Shown: in pieces, positions 1-12,229 of the stretch
How the letters are laid out: every line of letters begins with the position of its first letter
How positions within the stretch are numbered: the stretch's first letter is position 1
Translations under genes and position numbers: made by a program
Origin: Spirometra erinaceieuropaei
Taxonomy: Eukaryota; Platyhelminthes; Cestoda; Diphyllobothriidea; Diphyllobothriidae
NCBI GenBank assembly: GCA_902702965.1
Contig: CACRXP010000174.1
Coordinates: 466,301 to 530,300, forward strand
Length of the DNA: 64,000 bases
Direction: 5' to 3'
The notes under the pieces: model-generated
Database searches by the model: none
Told to the model about the DNA's origin: nothing
What the model saw: the letters and a program-made list of their open reading frames with translations, nothing else

Positions 1-1682
1 ATCCCAGTTTTATCGACCCAACAAATAAGTTAGTGGCAGCAGTCAAGTTAGTGTGCGGTTAGTTGCTGCACGACAAAAGCAATCAGTGACATTAATCAAA
101 CTGGAAAATATAAGCCAACGCGAGAAAAAAGGGTTAGTCATGATTAAAAATAACAAAAACGGTAGCTCATGGTTTATTCCTGATGGCTGTGTTTCAGGTA
201 AGTGCTAAAATGTTTTATTCACGGCAGTAGGCACATTGTTGATGTGTGAATTATTTCGTAGGTACTTTCATTCTCTTACTCAATCCAATCCTGAATAGCG
301 CAAAATCTGTAAATCATAAAAATTCAGGCGCGGATCTAATTTTTAGATATCATTCCTCCTTCTGCGGTTGAAATTATTAAGCCCACACGGTTCGGACGTC
401 CGAGGTCAGTTGCAGATTGCCAAATGCCTACTGCTCTTTTTATGTTTGACTGTTGTCTAGGTACCTTGACAGCGGTTCCAACGCATTCAAATCTACTTCA
501 AATGTACTGTCACTCATCATTTATTATTCAGTAGGAGAGCCGGCCCCAGTAGAGTTTAAAGTTCTGCTTCAGCCAACGATGACTTGTTTTAGGGAGGAAA
601 ATGCCAGGTCTCACCCTGAATGATCTATTATGTAATTGTAACGTCTAAAACAACAGTGTTATAAACCAGGAACCACAGGGCTTACGCATTGGGCTCCACA
701 TCGCTAAAATATCGGATCTAAGCGGTAGTGTCATAAAATACCTCAGTTGAATCGTTTCCGTTACTGAATTTTTTTAATTTGAAGAAATATTTTCCAAGGA
801 TTCTTTATATACATAATCAACGAACAGAGGTAGGAAGCTCCTTAATGGTTGGCAGTAATTGGTATGCCAAAAAACTCAACTGTGGGAGAAAATGTATCAA
901 ACTAGACTTCAATAAAGAGAACACTGCCAGACGCTGAAGACTTAGAGCACATTCTGCAAAACAGTCGAAGATTGTTGCTGTGCTTATGATTGTGCCTTCG
1001 GGAACTTCTTCAGTTTCCTGGACTCCGTCTTTCGTGAATATCCTGTCTGAGATAACCCACTTCTGATGATGGCTGGATTTTAAAATAACATGAAGCCAAA
1101 CTCACTTTTTATTGATGGACCTTAATTTAACGATTCTCAGCTGGGAGAATTTCAGTTAGTAATAACTTAAGTTAAATACAAACTGAGCGTTGCAAAAGCA
1201 TTACCGACAAATAATAAAACGTCGTAATAGCTATTTACAGTTAATTAGTTATCCTCAGCTACTTCTACCGAACTCCAAATACCTGCAGCTAGAAACCATG
1301 TCCTACGTCCCACTTTTGTTCAATGCTTGAATCAACTTCCGTTCCGCTGTCAGGATAAATAATTAACCATCGGTCGTATGTGACCACATATTCCTGAGTT
1401 CAGCGGATAGGGAACGAGCTATGTAGCTGAAGCAAATGGGTCGTCTTATTTCGGTATTTAGGGACCCTTAGTCTTGACAGCAGCTGGGGTTGGGTTATCA
1501 TCATCTGTTGTCGCGTAGTAAGCCGGAAACTGCCATGACACTATCCATGATTTTTCTTGACAACACTTAGTGTCAACTGGTTGGTCATCCCTGCCTGACA
1601 ACCAGAATGAGCCTCAACCTAGAGGCCAAACGCGAAAGGAATGTCTTCATTTGCACACTGTTATAGGGGTTAACCCGATAAT
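1..1682. other. No recognised gene, downstream of the RasGEF gene
   Basis: I see no open reading frame with family resemblance, no RNA gene and no clear repeat here. The stretch lies beyond the last exon of the minus-strand RasGEF gene and is AT-rich spacer. Confidence 0.5.
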
Positions 1683-1822
1683 TCATTGATATTTTGGCAT
1701 ATTTTGAATAATTCATATTGACCCTACTGCGAAAAACTCGGCGCCTCAGTGGGATTTGAACCCATGCAGTAAAGGGAAGGCTTTAGCGCAGCCAACGCTC
1801 TAACCACCTGAGCTACGAGGCC
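1683..1822 (-). repeat. tRNA-derived SINE
   Basis: Read on the minus strand, 1822-1741 looks like a tRNA head. It has an A-box-like TAGCTCAGGTGG, a B-box-like GGGTTCAAATCCC, and acceptor arms that pair at six of seven positions (GGCCTCG with TGAGGCG). The anticodon arm is distorted, with an over-long, poorly paired stretch before the T arm, and the end is not CCA, so this is a SINE promoter head rather than a working tRNA gene. The head is followed by an unrelated body (1740-1683) ending near TATCAATGA. The body recurs at 54.3 kb, which shows it is a dispersed family. I found no clear target-site duplication. Confidence 0.75.
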
Positions 1823-2881
1823 CTTTGAGAGATTAGTACGTTGACCCTGATTAGGAACCAGATTCTTCTGTGACCCAATAATTCAAGATTTGCTTGTAGG
1901 TTTCTCTAGCAATTTTCAGTCAAACAAAAAGACTGCTTTATCACGAAAACATGCTGAAGATGTACATATTATGGTTGAGTATCTATTCTCATTACCTGGA
2001 CTTTCAGTGAGTCAGTTTATAAAAAACGACAGAAACATTGTTGCGTATTCCGAGCTGTAGAAGGAAAGAAATCCCCACACTTCACGAGGTTTGAAGACGT
2101 TTAAGCAACGGTTTCGGTTTTCTTGGATGACGTATCAATTCTACCCTTCCAGCTTGGCTGTGTGTGAGTACAGAGTACTTCAGTAACCGAGAACGTAGAT
2201 GCTTAAACTGATTGAGGTGAGTTATGGTCAACCGAAACCAAAAAATCTTGGTGTTAACGAACTTTCTGAAAATTTGTCGAACTATACGACTAACTGTGGT
2301 CAGTACTATTTAAGAGATGAAACTCAAAATTTCCTTCAGGATTAAAAATATATTCATTACTTTGCAGTACAGAAAGTAACAGACTCTAGTGTTCTGAACA
2401 ATTTTATCTAGTGATAACTGACATATTCACTAAAAGTGTTTCGGATGTGTCTGCAAACCCGCGCTAAAAATTCTCTGCGCCACTTTGCTGAATAAAGCAG
2501 ATAAAGGTAGTGTCGCAGGCACATGCAATATCATGTGAAATGCAAATATATACAGCTTTTGATGAAAATCTTAGAAAGACAATGAGAAAAACTGCTATAC
2601 TGGAGTGCGAGCATGCTGCTGTTGGAAAATGGAACGATTAAAGGTGCATTTTTCGTATCCTAATCGTAATTCCATATGCTCTTTTTGAATTGAAAGTTGA
2701 AAAGACAGCATATTACACAAACACGAGGCATTAACTTACCTACAAAAGTATTACATGCCACCTTACCGGGAGGCTATCTAATTGAACGTGTTGGAAAAAA
2801 TGGGCGCAAACAAACCAAATCATAAAATCCAAAACAGTATTGTGCCCTAAATGCAACTTCATGCCTAGTTGCAGAGTGCTA
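1823..2881. other. 3' flank of the RasGEF gene
   Basis: This interval is just downstream of the stop codon of the minus-strand gene, so it should contain the 3' UTR. I could not find a convincing AATAAA signal on the minus strand in the first 150 bases. Nothing else is recognised. Confidence 0.4.
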
Positions 2882-3069
2882 CTAGGGTTCATGCTGATTC
2901 TCAAACATAATGACGCCTAGCTGCTTGAATTGGGACTCGAAATGCCATATGTCCGTTTTGTTAGGCGTAGCAGATTCACGCGCCTTACCATATTTGAAGA
3001 CATTGTTCGGTTCGTCTGCAGCAAAGAATATATTTTTTGGGACCTTTGGTAGGTCCGTTTGAGGCAGAA
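2882..3069 (-). CDS. RasGEF-family gene, terminal exon E15
   Basis: This exon carries the C-terminal 61 residues and a TAG stop. The acceptor is strong: a pyrimidine tract ending TTCGCTTTTAG precedes TTCTGCC. The exon starts with two bases that complete the codon left open by E14 (G plus TT gives Val), and the frame then stays open to the stop. The peptide starts LPQTDLPKVPKNIFF and ends FENQHEP. It is polar, has no membrane segment and shows no domain I recognise. The phase match with E14 across a 3.7-kb intron is the main support. A competing acceptor near 3785 would give a different short C terminus, so the last junction deserves transcript confirmation. Confidence 0.68.
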
Positions 3070-6000
3070 CTAAAAGCGAAAACCAAGTTTTCATTAAATT
3101 TGTATGCATGTGAAGAACCCCATAGGCTCAAAAGCTGAAAGCCAAGAGACCGAAACTAGTGAGATTCTAATTTTTAGGAAGTGTAAGGTCCCGATTATCA
3201 GGAGTCTTGACCCTAAAATACGCCCTATATCTTATGACGAACGGCCATAACCACCCTTACATAACAGTCGTCTCGAGGTCATGTCGACTGAGGCTTGGTT
3301 AAGAATTTGTGACATGCACAAGCAACAACTTTTGTCTGATGGGCGTGACCCGTATACGCCTGGTTGGTCATTGAATAGACGAGAAACGGCTGCTCAGCAA
3401 GACGCGCAACTTAAAAGCCGACATGATTTCTGCATTCATGTAGAGCATTACATTTTGAACCCTGAATCTTAATACGGAGGGACCTGCTATGATGAGGTAA
3501 TAATCGGCCTATGCTTTTAAAAAACTGCTCCCTGTGAATGGCGAAGGTACTTTGGCCTCAAAACGGTGAGAGCTCGAGTACACGTGGAAAATTACCCTGA
3601 AAGCCTTTAAGATTATGCGGGTTTGTTGGAATGGTAACTGTTTGAATATAGAGACGTAAAAGAGAATTACAGCTGCCATTTGTGCTGACAAAATCCCGTG
3701 TATCCGACAACTAAAACCGTCAGAGGTTTTGCCCAAACGGAAAATTCTGGCCACAAATTGCATAGCTCTTCCGCCGAAACTCAAACAGACTGAAAAGGAA
3801 TAGCCGTGCTTCTATGCAAGAAGGTTTTTAAGTCGGCGCTAAAAAGAGTATAAAATTGAAAACATTAGTGGCAACTTTGTCAACAGCGCCCTCCAGTTCC
3901 AGTCTTTGACCAAACTCATTAAGTGTTAACCAGGCTTCCGGAATGCGTTTTTGATTGAAGACTACCTAGGTAGTGGTGTAAGAACGTTTATTATCATGCA
4001 GCGTCATGTAAATACGTTTCCGTCACGTCAGACCGAAATCTTTAAATGACTTTTTTCGCTCGCTTGCAAAATCCAGACTCGGTTCAAAGTGATGCTTTAA
4101 GTTGTATGCACTTGTTTTTGTTGATTTTCGATGCCCTTATGAGTTTAAATAGGTCTTGTTGAGAACATGGTCAGAATATCCTTTTTGCACTCTTTTTTAG
4201 CAGATCACGTCTTCCTTGAATCTTGTGCTCGAAGAAGCAGTATGCTCAGTTGTCTAAAAAGTTTTTCGAATTTCCGAATAGATTTCAGCCTGGTCTGCCG
4301 TTACGATTGCGTTTGGGATTTACAGGCTATACGCTGTCCACTTTCCATGTAAGAGAAATCATAGACTGCTCTATGCCAAAAGAAGATACTATATAGGGCA
4401 CATGAAATTTTGAAATGGATGGGAGCTATAATGTGTATTTCATAAGACTCCCCCGAGAAACACTAGTAAATGGGCATACATGCTAACACAAAACGAACGA
4501 GAGAATTCCTCGAGGCTTGGTACTCCAATACGGGCAGTATCAATTGCCATATTGACCTGGACGCTAATTTTTAGGGCCCGCATTCACGACTGACTGACTC
4601 CTGCCCCACTAGCACATCAGCAATTGCCATACAGCCGTCCGAAGTTCAATTGATCCACAATCCACTCTCCCCTTCATCGCAGAGATCCGTATTTGTTCAG
4701 CTTCCTCTCCCCTTCCACCTCACACAGAATCGTGCCGTGATTTCATGACCATCCTCTCACATGCTGATGGTCTGTCTGTCCTGTCGCGCAAACTGGCTTA
4801 GTGGGAAGGTCGAACTTTCTCTCTTGTTTCCATTTCGTCTAACGACGGGTTAATGTCAACAGCTCTAAAAATCCCGAGTGCAACGCGATTTTTCCGAAGA
4901 ACATCTTCTATATTTCATTATACCGGCTTGGAATGCATACTGCGTCTGATCTACAACAAATATGTTATTTGAGTGGACATTTCTGGTCTCAGAGAGTCCC
5001 ACAAGTCCAGCCTTTTTAAAATCAAAAACACCGTTTCTTCAAGCACAAAATTTGAAGATGTAAGTTGCCATCGGATGATTGCTGGAAAAAATACTCTTGT
5101 TAACGTTTTCCATAAAATGTATTTTAATTTATAAGGCACCAGGAAACCAGTGGCAAGTTTCTTATTGCATAGAGTCATTTTTTCCAAGTGCGGTTTTTTA
5201 GGCGACCGAAAGTCAGTGCATCCAAAAACCTGCAACCTTATGTGGCCGGAATATCCTAGGATTAATTGCACGGTACTAAACAATACAATCCCACTTAGGC
5301 AATCCCTCCTGTCTGAATATGCGTTTCTTATTTTCGATCAAGACTCCATGAAATTGGTCACGGACTGTGTACATATACGTTTTTACACGCAACATGCACC
5401 ACGGCTATTCTGCGTGAGAGCTCTAGCAGAAGATCACAGATGGCGTCCAGGCGTTCAAATCGCAATGTGTTGATTCCCATTTCTGGATGCATATTAAACG
5501 ATTCACATAGAACATTTGCATTCCCTGACGAACCACTCTCTAAGAGTGCTATCGATGTGCAAACTGAGTGTTGGAGGTGCAGTCCAACACGATGGCTAAG
5601 AGGCGAATAAAATTAGCAAAATATATTCAGATAGCTGCATCTCAACCACAACATTATCACATCTTTATTTACTCCGCTGAATGTGATCGCCCAGAGAACA
5701 ACCATAAAAAGTGGACAGGGACTGGAATTCCTACAGGGGATTTGTTACTAAAAATGTCCTAATAAAGCCAACAGGTTAGGTATTAAGAGTAGTACATCAA
5801 ATAAAAAATGATAAAGACTGTTTTATTTGACGGACCTCCGGGTAGTTACCTTCGTCTAGGTAATTTAACAATTAGACCAAGTTTACTAGAGAGTAATTTA
5901 AAATGCCAGTGAACGTTGGCAAAAAAACCTTCAAAAATAACTACAAAAATTTCAAAATAAACTGCAGATAGTGCTGATGCACTAAGTCATTATCAAGAGA

Positions 6001-6805
6001 ATAAAGTGAAGTCATGTAGAGATTTTAAATCCATTTAGCGATCAACTAGTTGCTCTAATTTTAGCGCCTTGCACCTTCAAAAGGGACTGCTTTCGCTCTT
6101 CAAGAATATCTTAGATTGTTCACATGTCAATCGCCCTGGAGTAATTCAAGATCCTTTATTGCACCCACGATGCAACTCAAACGGCCAGTTCTCGGACAAC
6201 AGAAATCGTAAGCAACCACGTTTGATAACCGTTTTGCGTCGTTTGCAGGCCTCCTTGTATTTTTATTTCAAAACCACATCACACGCAACATATGGTTAGC
6301 TACTTTCTGAGTAAAGGTGCTTTCGCAAATGCAATCACTTATTAATAAAAAATGCTGTGTGAAAAATTATAAAGCCTCATGGGTTCACTGTGGAGTCGAT
6401 AGATGTCGAAGTTAATTAACCCTACCTGTTTTGAACAGACAGGTTCACATCTTTAGCAAGGTTTTCGAAGGTTCTTATACAAAAGACCAATCATTGGAGG
6501 TTGCTCTGCGATCATGAACAGTAGCGATCTGGATAGACAAGTTTACACGATGTTGTACTTAAAGACGAACCAATGGAGTATGTGGATAAAGGAGGAGCAG
6601 ATGAGAAGGTGAGTCGGTATAAAAAGATAACCGGGAACAAGTGAACATGCAGGTCAAGTCGACTCTTAAAACCTTTTTTGTCGCATGAATTACTAGAACC
6701 TGCGTTCCAAACGAGCAAACTTCCACTTAATATTTTAGGCTTTAAATTTCTGGAAAGAAACAATTATTCGGTTTAAGATTACACATTATGCCATCTGTAA
6801 CCTAC
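3070..6805 (-). other. Intron 14, with one PLE remnant
   Basis: This is the intron between E14 and E15 (donor GTAGGT at 6805). A PLE 3' scrap sits at 4488-4800. A forward open frame of 63 codons at 3281-3472 has no recognised homology and no splice support. An alternative last exon on the minus strand after a CAG near 6706 also fits the phase but reads less like protein than E15. Confidence 0.5.
4488..4800 (+). mobile_element. Penelope-like element, 3' coding scrap
   Basis: The forward frame reads EFLEAWYSNTGSIN followed by CHIDLDANF. This is the conserved C-terminal end of PLE proteins just after the GIY-YIG endonuclease (usual form EFLEAW...INRHIDL). The same nucleotide block, GAATTCCTCGAGGCTTGG, recurs at 24.24 kb, confirming a dispersed family. 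It is truncated upstream, with no reverse transcriptase or endonuclease motif attached. Confidence 0.7.
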
Positions 6806-7176
6806 CGTATATTGCTCTGTCTGACATCCTGCTTTGAGGAGACATCCCACTTGCAGACAGGAAGTACTGCATTTCGCTCGCTGGGCTTTTACCCGTATTG
6901 CCAAAAATCGTTCCATAGGCTGAGACCGGTCTCGAGTTGACCAGTGCGCTAAGAAGATTTTGGTTGCGTCTGTTGGTTAAGGGCAGGGTTCCCCTATATT
7001 CTGGGGGTTGGCCCTGATTGGGAACGAGAATCGGGCTGGAAGTGCCTTGTGGGGAATGCTGGGAGAATGATGCGGCGCAAATTTGAACCGGACTGCTTGG
7101 CTCCGTGATCAGATCAGGCTTCTGTTGTGTCTTGCCCTCTAGACACTCCTCAGAATAGCTTGCCATTTTTGAATAT
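6806..7176 (-). CDS. RasGEF-family gene, exon E14
   Basis: This is a 371-base exon of the C-terminal tail. The acceptor is GCTTGCAG and the donor ACG|GTAGGT. One base at the start completes the codon CA|A left by E13, and one base is left over at the end for E15. The 123 codons are rich in Ser, Pro and Gln, with stretches such as EPSSPVQICAASFSQHSP and SASGMSPQSRMS, typical of a disordered cytoplasmic tail. Several Ser-Pro pairs could be kinase sites, which is inference. No catalytic motif is present. Composition and phase make coding status likely; the function of the tail is unknown. Confidence 0.75.
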
Positions 7177-8774
7177 CTGCAAGCACGCCTGTCATTTCAA
7201 AAAAGCAATCACCGTAAGCCCCACCTTTTGTTATGCTTTTTAGGGAGAAGCACTTTAACGGGCACTTTACACCGTCAATATAGGTAAGCTTGATTTTTAT
7301 TTGAAATAAAGGACAATAAATATGCATTTTATATCTCAGTACCGAGTTTCTTTTGCAGCTCGCAGAGTTGCTTTCGGTAGAAATGCTACCGGATGTCGGA
7401 ACTCATGAAAACATTCCCTCATCAATTATATTTACATAGCACGCATAAAATGTTGAATTTAGTTTGAATATTTCTAAACATATTTTGTTAGTAAGCATAA
7501 TCTTGAGAAGGGTGCTGCTTAATATATTCAAACTTAAACCAACGTAAAATAGTAATTTGAAATGGAGATGTCAAATGGAGATGTTATGGAGATGTCAGCA
7601 TTTTGTTCGCTGTAACTCATGTGAATTTAACAGGTTTTTTTCGACTTTTTATGAGTCAACTTCTTTTTCCCTTCTAGTGCTAATTAATTAAAAAAACTTC
7701 TGTTGCGCGTAAACTTAAGTGAGGGGCGGTGACAGAGTTTTTAGTGTTCACCGATTATTCACACATAGAGTTATGCAAATTGTCTGCGCAAATAACATAT
7801 TTCCTAGGAGTGGACTAACACGGTTATAACTACTCAGAAAGTCAGTAATGATTTATATATAAGTCAGGCATTTAAGTGAAATTGTAAAGAATACAAAGAG
7901 CATCTCTGTGAGGAGCGCGCTTTAACTGGGCGGCCAGCCAGATTGGACTTCCAGTTCCGTGCTGGTGACCTTAACTGCATCGAAAAAACCGACGGGTCTG
8001 AAGTTCACTCTGGTGAAATGAACTTCGGTCAAGAACCACAATTGGCCCTGGTGAACTTATGGGAGCTGTTCTGTCTCAAAATTAAAAACAAACTGATATT
8101 GCGAAGTCAAAAGGGCAAAGTCTGCAAAGGTCCTTGAGGAAGACGAGGACTATTATGCAATTCAACTTAAAATTATTAACTAAGCCGTTTGGCCTTCTAG
8201 CCCGTTGATCCTACTTCTGCTGCTTGCTGTCGTGCCACAAGCTCTCACACTCGCCACGGCTTATTATTGACTGTTTTGACATATTTTTTGTTTTAGTGCT
8301 CTTTTAAAATTCCTTGTCTGTGAACTGGCAAAGTTACCAACAAGTGCAGTTAGTGCAAATTGTTACTCGGCAAGAGTGACAATTTTCCACTGCACAAGCC
8401 GTTAATGTCTCAGCGTGACCAGTTCTTGCGCTACACCGTCCTTCTGGCAAGTAATCAGTATAGGCTGTACGACAATCACCTAAGTACAAACACTTATTTG
8501 GGAAAATCATACGGGTGTCAGAAACTGATCTTTCTTACCACGGGTATCTTTTAAGCACTGAAGTACTCTGCAAGTTGTCAAATCTTAACGTCATCTGGAA
8601 TTTTTGATTAAATAGAACCACAGTCGCAAGTTCACATATCTGAAAAAATTAGGTCCTCGTATAGTTTCAAACTCTTTCATATTCTTAGTTTTCGTTAGTG
8701 TATTTAAAAGGCGATTTGTTACTAACTTAACAAAGTTAATCTTATTTTCAAAGCACGAAAACCGCGGTACTCAC
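7177..8774 (-). other. Intron 13
   Basis: AT-rich intron sequence. It holds a short direct repeat of a 13-base unit near 7560-7597 and an unrecognised forward open frame at 7943-8137. No mobile element is recognised. Confidence 0.5.
7560..7597. repeat. Short tandem repeat, unit AAATGGAGATGTC
   Basis: The unit AAATGGAGATGTC occurs twice in tandem, and a shortened third copy, TATGGAGATGTC, follows. It lies inside intron 13 and shows no link to a gene. Confidence 0.7.
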
Positions 8775-8944
8775 TGCAGTCCGTCCGAACGGAGAGGGTA
8801 GAATACGTAGTCTTCTTCCGGCAAAATAGTCCGTAATCCGTCCAGACGGACTTGTTTGAGGATATTTTCTACCGTCTTTTGGAGCGCAGTCAGTACTTCT
8901 AACAGAAGGCCAGGTCGACCGGAGCTTTTCTCCCAAGCCTCTAG
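8775..8944 (-). CDS. RasGEF-family gene, exon E13
   Basis: This is a 170-base exon. The acceptor is excellent (CATTTTATTTAG) and so is the donor (CTGCA|GTGAGT). It starts in phase 0 after E12 and leaves CA for E14. The peptide begins LEAWEKSSGRPG, then runs LLLEVLTALQKTVENILKQV, an amphipathic leucine-spaced helix that could form a short coiled coil, and ends EEDYVFYPLRSDGL. The helix stands out from the disordered tail around it and may be a protein-binding element; this is inference. No named domain is recognised. The frame upstream of the acceptor has a stop, which fixes the exon start. Confidence 0.76.
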
Positions 8945-9537
8945 CTAAATAAAATGTGACCGAGAGTTTGAATCTGGACGAACAAGAAGTCCATGCGGCC
9001 GTTTATTATTCTAAGTTGATCACTGTGTTCCATGTCAAATACTGTGCGTAATTCAATACGACACGAAGATCATATATATGTCCTCCAAACAGTTTCTTAC
9101 GCAAATGATTAATTAATGAGGCTTCTTTCAACGAAACCGCTACGCTTTGGTTGATCGAGAATTCTGCGGAGGCGTTAGTGCACAAAGTAGGGCTGTTACA
9201 CTTATAAATATTTCACGGTCAGATGCCCCCCTAAAAGAATTGTATAATGGACTTTTTACTTTCCATACTTAGAAAGCTGCATGACGTTGCTTACGGCCAG
9301 TAACTAATATAAGAACGTACGCTACGAATACTTGTTCGTTGAGAACGGTCGGCATATAAATATTTTTCTAGCGACTTAAACAAGGACGGTGGAGAAGAAA
9401 ATTTTAATTATCGGAATGGCAAAGAAAGATGATGGACAGTATACCCTCTGTGAAACAACGCCCTTGTAGAAATCCTCAATTTGCGGTCCATTTCCCTTTA
9501 GAAGACAGCTGAAGCAGAGGCGAACACCTTTTCCGAC
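8945..9537 (-). other. Intron 12
   Basis: AT-rich intron between E12 and E13. Nothing else is recognised in it. Confidence 0.5.
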
Positions 9538-9804
9538 CTTTCGTCTTCTGAGTGAGTGATTCTGAGAGGATCTCTCGTTGTTGACTTGATCAGCTGATGT
9601 AGATCGCGAAACATATTCACTAGACATGGCTGGCATTTGGGCCTGAAAGCCAACGAATAGGCTGGTGCCTGGCTGTTTGAGCAGTCGCGGAATGTCTTCT
9701 TGGTCAGTCACATCAAGCCTTGATGATGCCGCCTGTGCTTCCTGTTTGGTCATTGGATCCCATGAAGATGACTTATCAGTAATTTTCACGACTCTGACGA
9801 CGAA
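9538..9804 (-). CDS. RasGEF-family gene, exon E12
   Basis: This exon has 89 complete codons, phase 0 at both ends. The acceptor is AAGATCAG and the donor AAAG|GTCGGA; both are acceptable but not strong. The peptide contains SSSWDPMTKQEAQAASSRLD, then DIPRLLKQPG, and ends SLRRRK. It is polar and Ser-rich with a basic end, consistent with the disordered C-terminal tail. Reading on past the donor gives a Cys-containing hydrophobic stretch that looks less like the rest. It is supported mainly by phase continuity with E11 and E13. Confidence 0.66.
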
Positions 9805-10407
9805 CTGATCTTTCGCTTGCGTACGGAATCGGATAAGAGAGCGTAGACAATCCGGCGTTCGCTAAGAAAGAATTAACGAAACATTGCAATAGAAAAGGTC
9901 TTTTGAAAAATCTCCATCCGCTTCGACTCTTTCTATAGAAAGGACCAATGTTTTCAGCTAACGCAGTAAATTCTGTTGAAAAATCGATCGAGTGGGATAA
10001 AATATTTTCAATTATAATCATTTAAGTAAATTGCGTACCTATGTAACGACTAAAATTTCTTCAACATTCTTCTGTCTACCAGTCTGTTTCCATTTGCGAT
10101 GAATGAATGTCAAACAGACCGTCTTTATTTCCTTCAGCGTATATTATGTAAAAATGGATTTATGCAATTCACCATCCATTAAGACCACCTTTCTGAGAAT
10201 TAATCTATGAGCTCACTAGTTTTTACCAATTGCTATGGTAGTAAATCAAGCTTCATCCATTAAAGGTCGCAAATACTATCGCGGCAGCCTTAACAGTGTG
10301 TTTGGACGTGATTGAATAATTCTGCCTATGCTGCATGCAATCAGGACTTTGTGCGGATCGTCAAACTCAGAAGCTTCGGAAAATTCTTTAAGCGGATGCT
10401 TGCTTAC
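9805..10407 (-). other. Intron 11
   Basis: Intron sequence between E11 and E12. A minus-strand frame at 9776-10021 is an extension of E12 upstream of its acceptor and is not supported as coding. Confidence 0.45.
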
Positions 10408-10558
10408 CATTGACGGCGAGCCTTTTGTTTGCGCAGTCGGAGCTGGCGGTTGGGGACTGTAATTTGGATAATATGGGAATTCACAGCCGGCTGTGAAGGA
10501 CTTGGACAGCTTTGAACTGCCATCAACAGCATCGGCCCACTGAGGAGTTGATCTCATA
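10408..10558 (-). CDS. RasGEF-family gene, exon E11
   Basis: This exon has one base plus 50 codons. The acceptor is strong (TTATTAAACTATAG) and the donor near-consensus (ATG|GTAAGC). Its first base completes the codon opened by E10, and it ends in phase 0 as E12 requires. The tail peptide is proline- and tyrosine-rich: CEFPYYPNYSPQPPAPTAQT. PPAP-type runs are candidate SH3 or WW ligands, by analogy with the proline-rich regions of other RasGEF proteins; this is inference. The open frame continues beyond the donor for 43 codons, so use of a later donor cannot be excluded. Confidence 0.7.
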
Positions 10559-12229
10559 CTATAGTTTAATAAAATAAAGTACTAAAATGAGAGTACGAAG
10601 TCACTTGTGACCTTGCTGATATAAGTATAGAGGCGAGTTCCAGGGAGTAGTTTGTTAGAAGGAGATATAATCAAACCTTCTGATTTTTGGCCTTCCAGTA
10701 TTGCGCGACCGCAACCAGGAAAAGTTATAGTGTTTCGCTAAAAGAGTAAGGTGTTACGAGCACCACTGTGTGCTTATGTCCTAGCAAACGAAAATGTTGG
10801 CTTTCGGACACATAATCTTAAAGCAATCTGCTTAACTGACATGAAACGATCTCTTCGCAGAAGTTGCTTTGCGCACCAATGTCAAAAGTTTGAGAAAGTA
10901 GTTAGATATAATATATTACCTTGGCTAAAAGAACGATATATTCTCTATTTCCGCGGAGTTTGGCCGTTGAGAACCCTTTAAATTAACAAAATATATAACA
11001 GTATATAGTTTGTTTTGAAACGGGAATTGTCAAAACCAATTAAATTAGGAGCTTATCCTTGTTCAAACTAAAGCAAATGTGAAGTCGCCATCGTATTGTT
11101 TTTGTCCGATGAAAGAAAAAAATAACTAAGATCGCTCTTAGATACTAATGAGCTTACGAGTTTCCTTAGAGCAGAAGCCACGTTATGGAAATGTCTTTTT
11201 TCAGTGTTTATACTGTGCCGTCCAGAAGCGTATCTTACTCGATATTCTGTTATTGCAAGACGTACTTGCGAGGGAGAAGTTTGATTGTTTAGCCGTTCTC
11301 ACTGAAAGACACTGGTTGGGTCTTTTGCTCCTCAGGAAGCAGGAGGTTCAGGTATTTATTAATTCCACAAGGCCGAATAGCTTGCTTTGCCTGATTCTGC
11401 AGATGTTTACCTCCTTCTTCTCTGTGCCACTGTGTAAAGTTCCTAGTTTAGCAAGAATATCTGCGAGAGAAATCTATTTGCGCTTACGGAATTTCATTAA
11501 CCGTGCGCTGCTGTTGTCTGTCTAGCACCCGAGAAAATCATTTTTAAAAAGCAAAATGTCTTCAATAGTCATCTCTGTCCAGTTCCTTCAAAATGCTTAT
11601 AATTACAAACCGAGGAATGAAAACGTAGTAGGGCAGTTATATTTTCGTTTTCGCAAAAGCGATGGCATTTTATTTTGCGATAAACGCATCGAAATCAACA
11701 ATGAATATGTCTTTATGCCCTAGTTCGTAGGGACGGACGTCCCACCGAAGATTTTGTCACTTATTTTTGAAAATAATAATTTTTTGTTATTAGTTACCTG
11801 CCCCGAATCGACGCACGTCTCCGACCTTCGTCCAGCCGGCCACTGCGATTTCGGATTTGATACCTTTGTACTTTTAAAAAGTTTTTCATGACGTGTTAAA
11901 ATGCCTAGGTCATTGTTTCGGTGCAGGATAATGAAGTCACAGCTGGTTGCTTACGCAGTAAATCAAAAAAATTTCCAAGTAATGCTGGCATACCTGAGGC
12001 AAAGCCTTTGCAAAAGAATGTCCCATGTCCGTTTCCAGCATTAGGGTAAAAACTCGAGTACAACATTTTTCCCTTGTCTTTGTCGGTAATATCATTCTGC
12101 CTATATCGTGCTCCGCTGTGCGGCTACTGGTTAGGCTCGCGAGAGAGAAAGTCCATAGAGCACAACGGAACGAGTGAGTTCCGTAAGAACGATCGGTGAG
12201 CACCCCCTACCATAGAACGCAGTGTTTAC
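10559..12229 (-). other. Intron 10
   Basis: Intron between E10 and E11. It contains a PLE terminal-repeat scrap at 12072-12118. A possible short minus-strand exon near 11988-12050, ending CCTCAG|GTATGCC, was considered but lacks a convincing acceptor. Confidence 0.45.
12072..12118 (-). mobile_element. PLE terminal-repeat fragment
   Basis: On the minus strand the block ATAGGCAGAATGATATTACC, followed by GACAAAGACAAGGG, matches the PLE terminal repeat at 19385-19430 almost base for base. It also matches, more loosely, the copies at 15.3 and 17.6 kb. Only about 45 bases survive. Confidence 0.65.

Noticed and set aside
1741..1822. A functional tRNA gene on the minus strand
   Set aside because: The anticodon arm does not form a normal 5-bp stem with a 7-base loop and U33, the acceptor has a mismatch at the first pair, and the sequence continues into a repeated body found elsewhere. 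It is a SINE head.
3281..3472. A 63-codon plus-strand frame with plausible-looking composition
   Set aside because: It has no recognised family and lies in an intron of the minus-strand gene with no splice signals of its own. It could be a repeat scrap.
6512..6706. An alternative last exon (after CAG near 6706) with the right phase
   Set aside because: The peptide is hydrophobic and low in polar residues, unlike the tail, and the intron would be only about 100 bases. E15 at 2.9 kb has a better acceptor and reads better. Alternative splicing remains possible.
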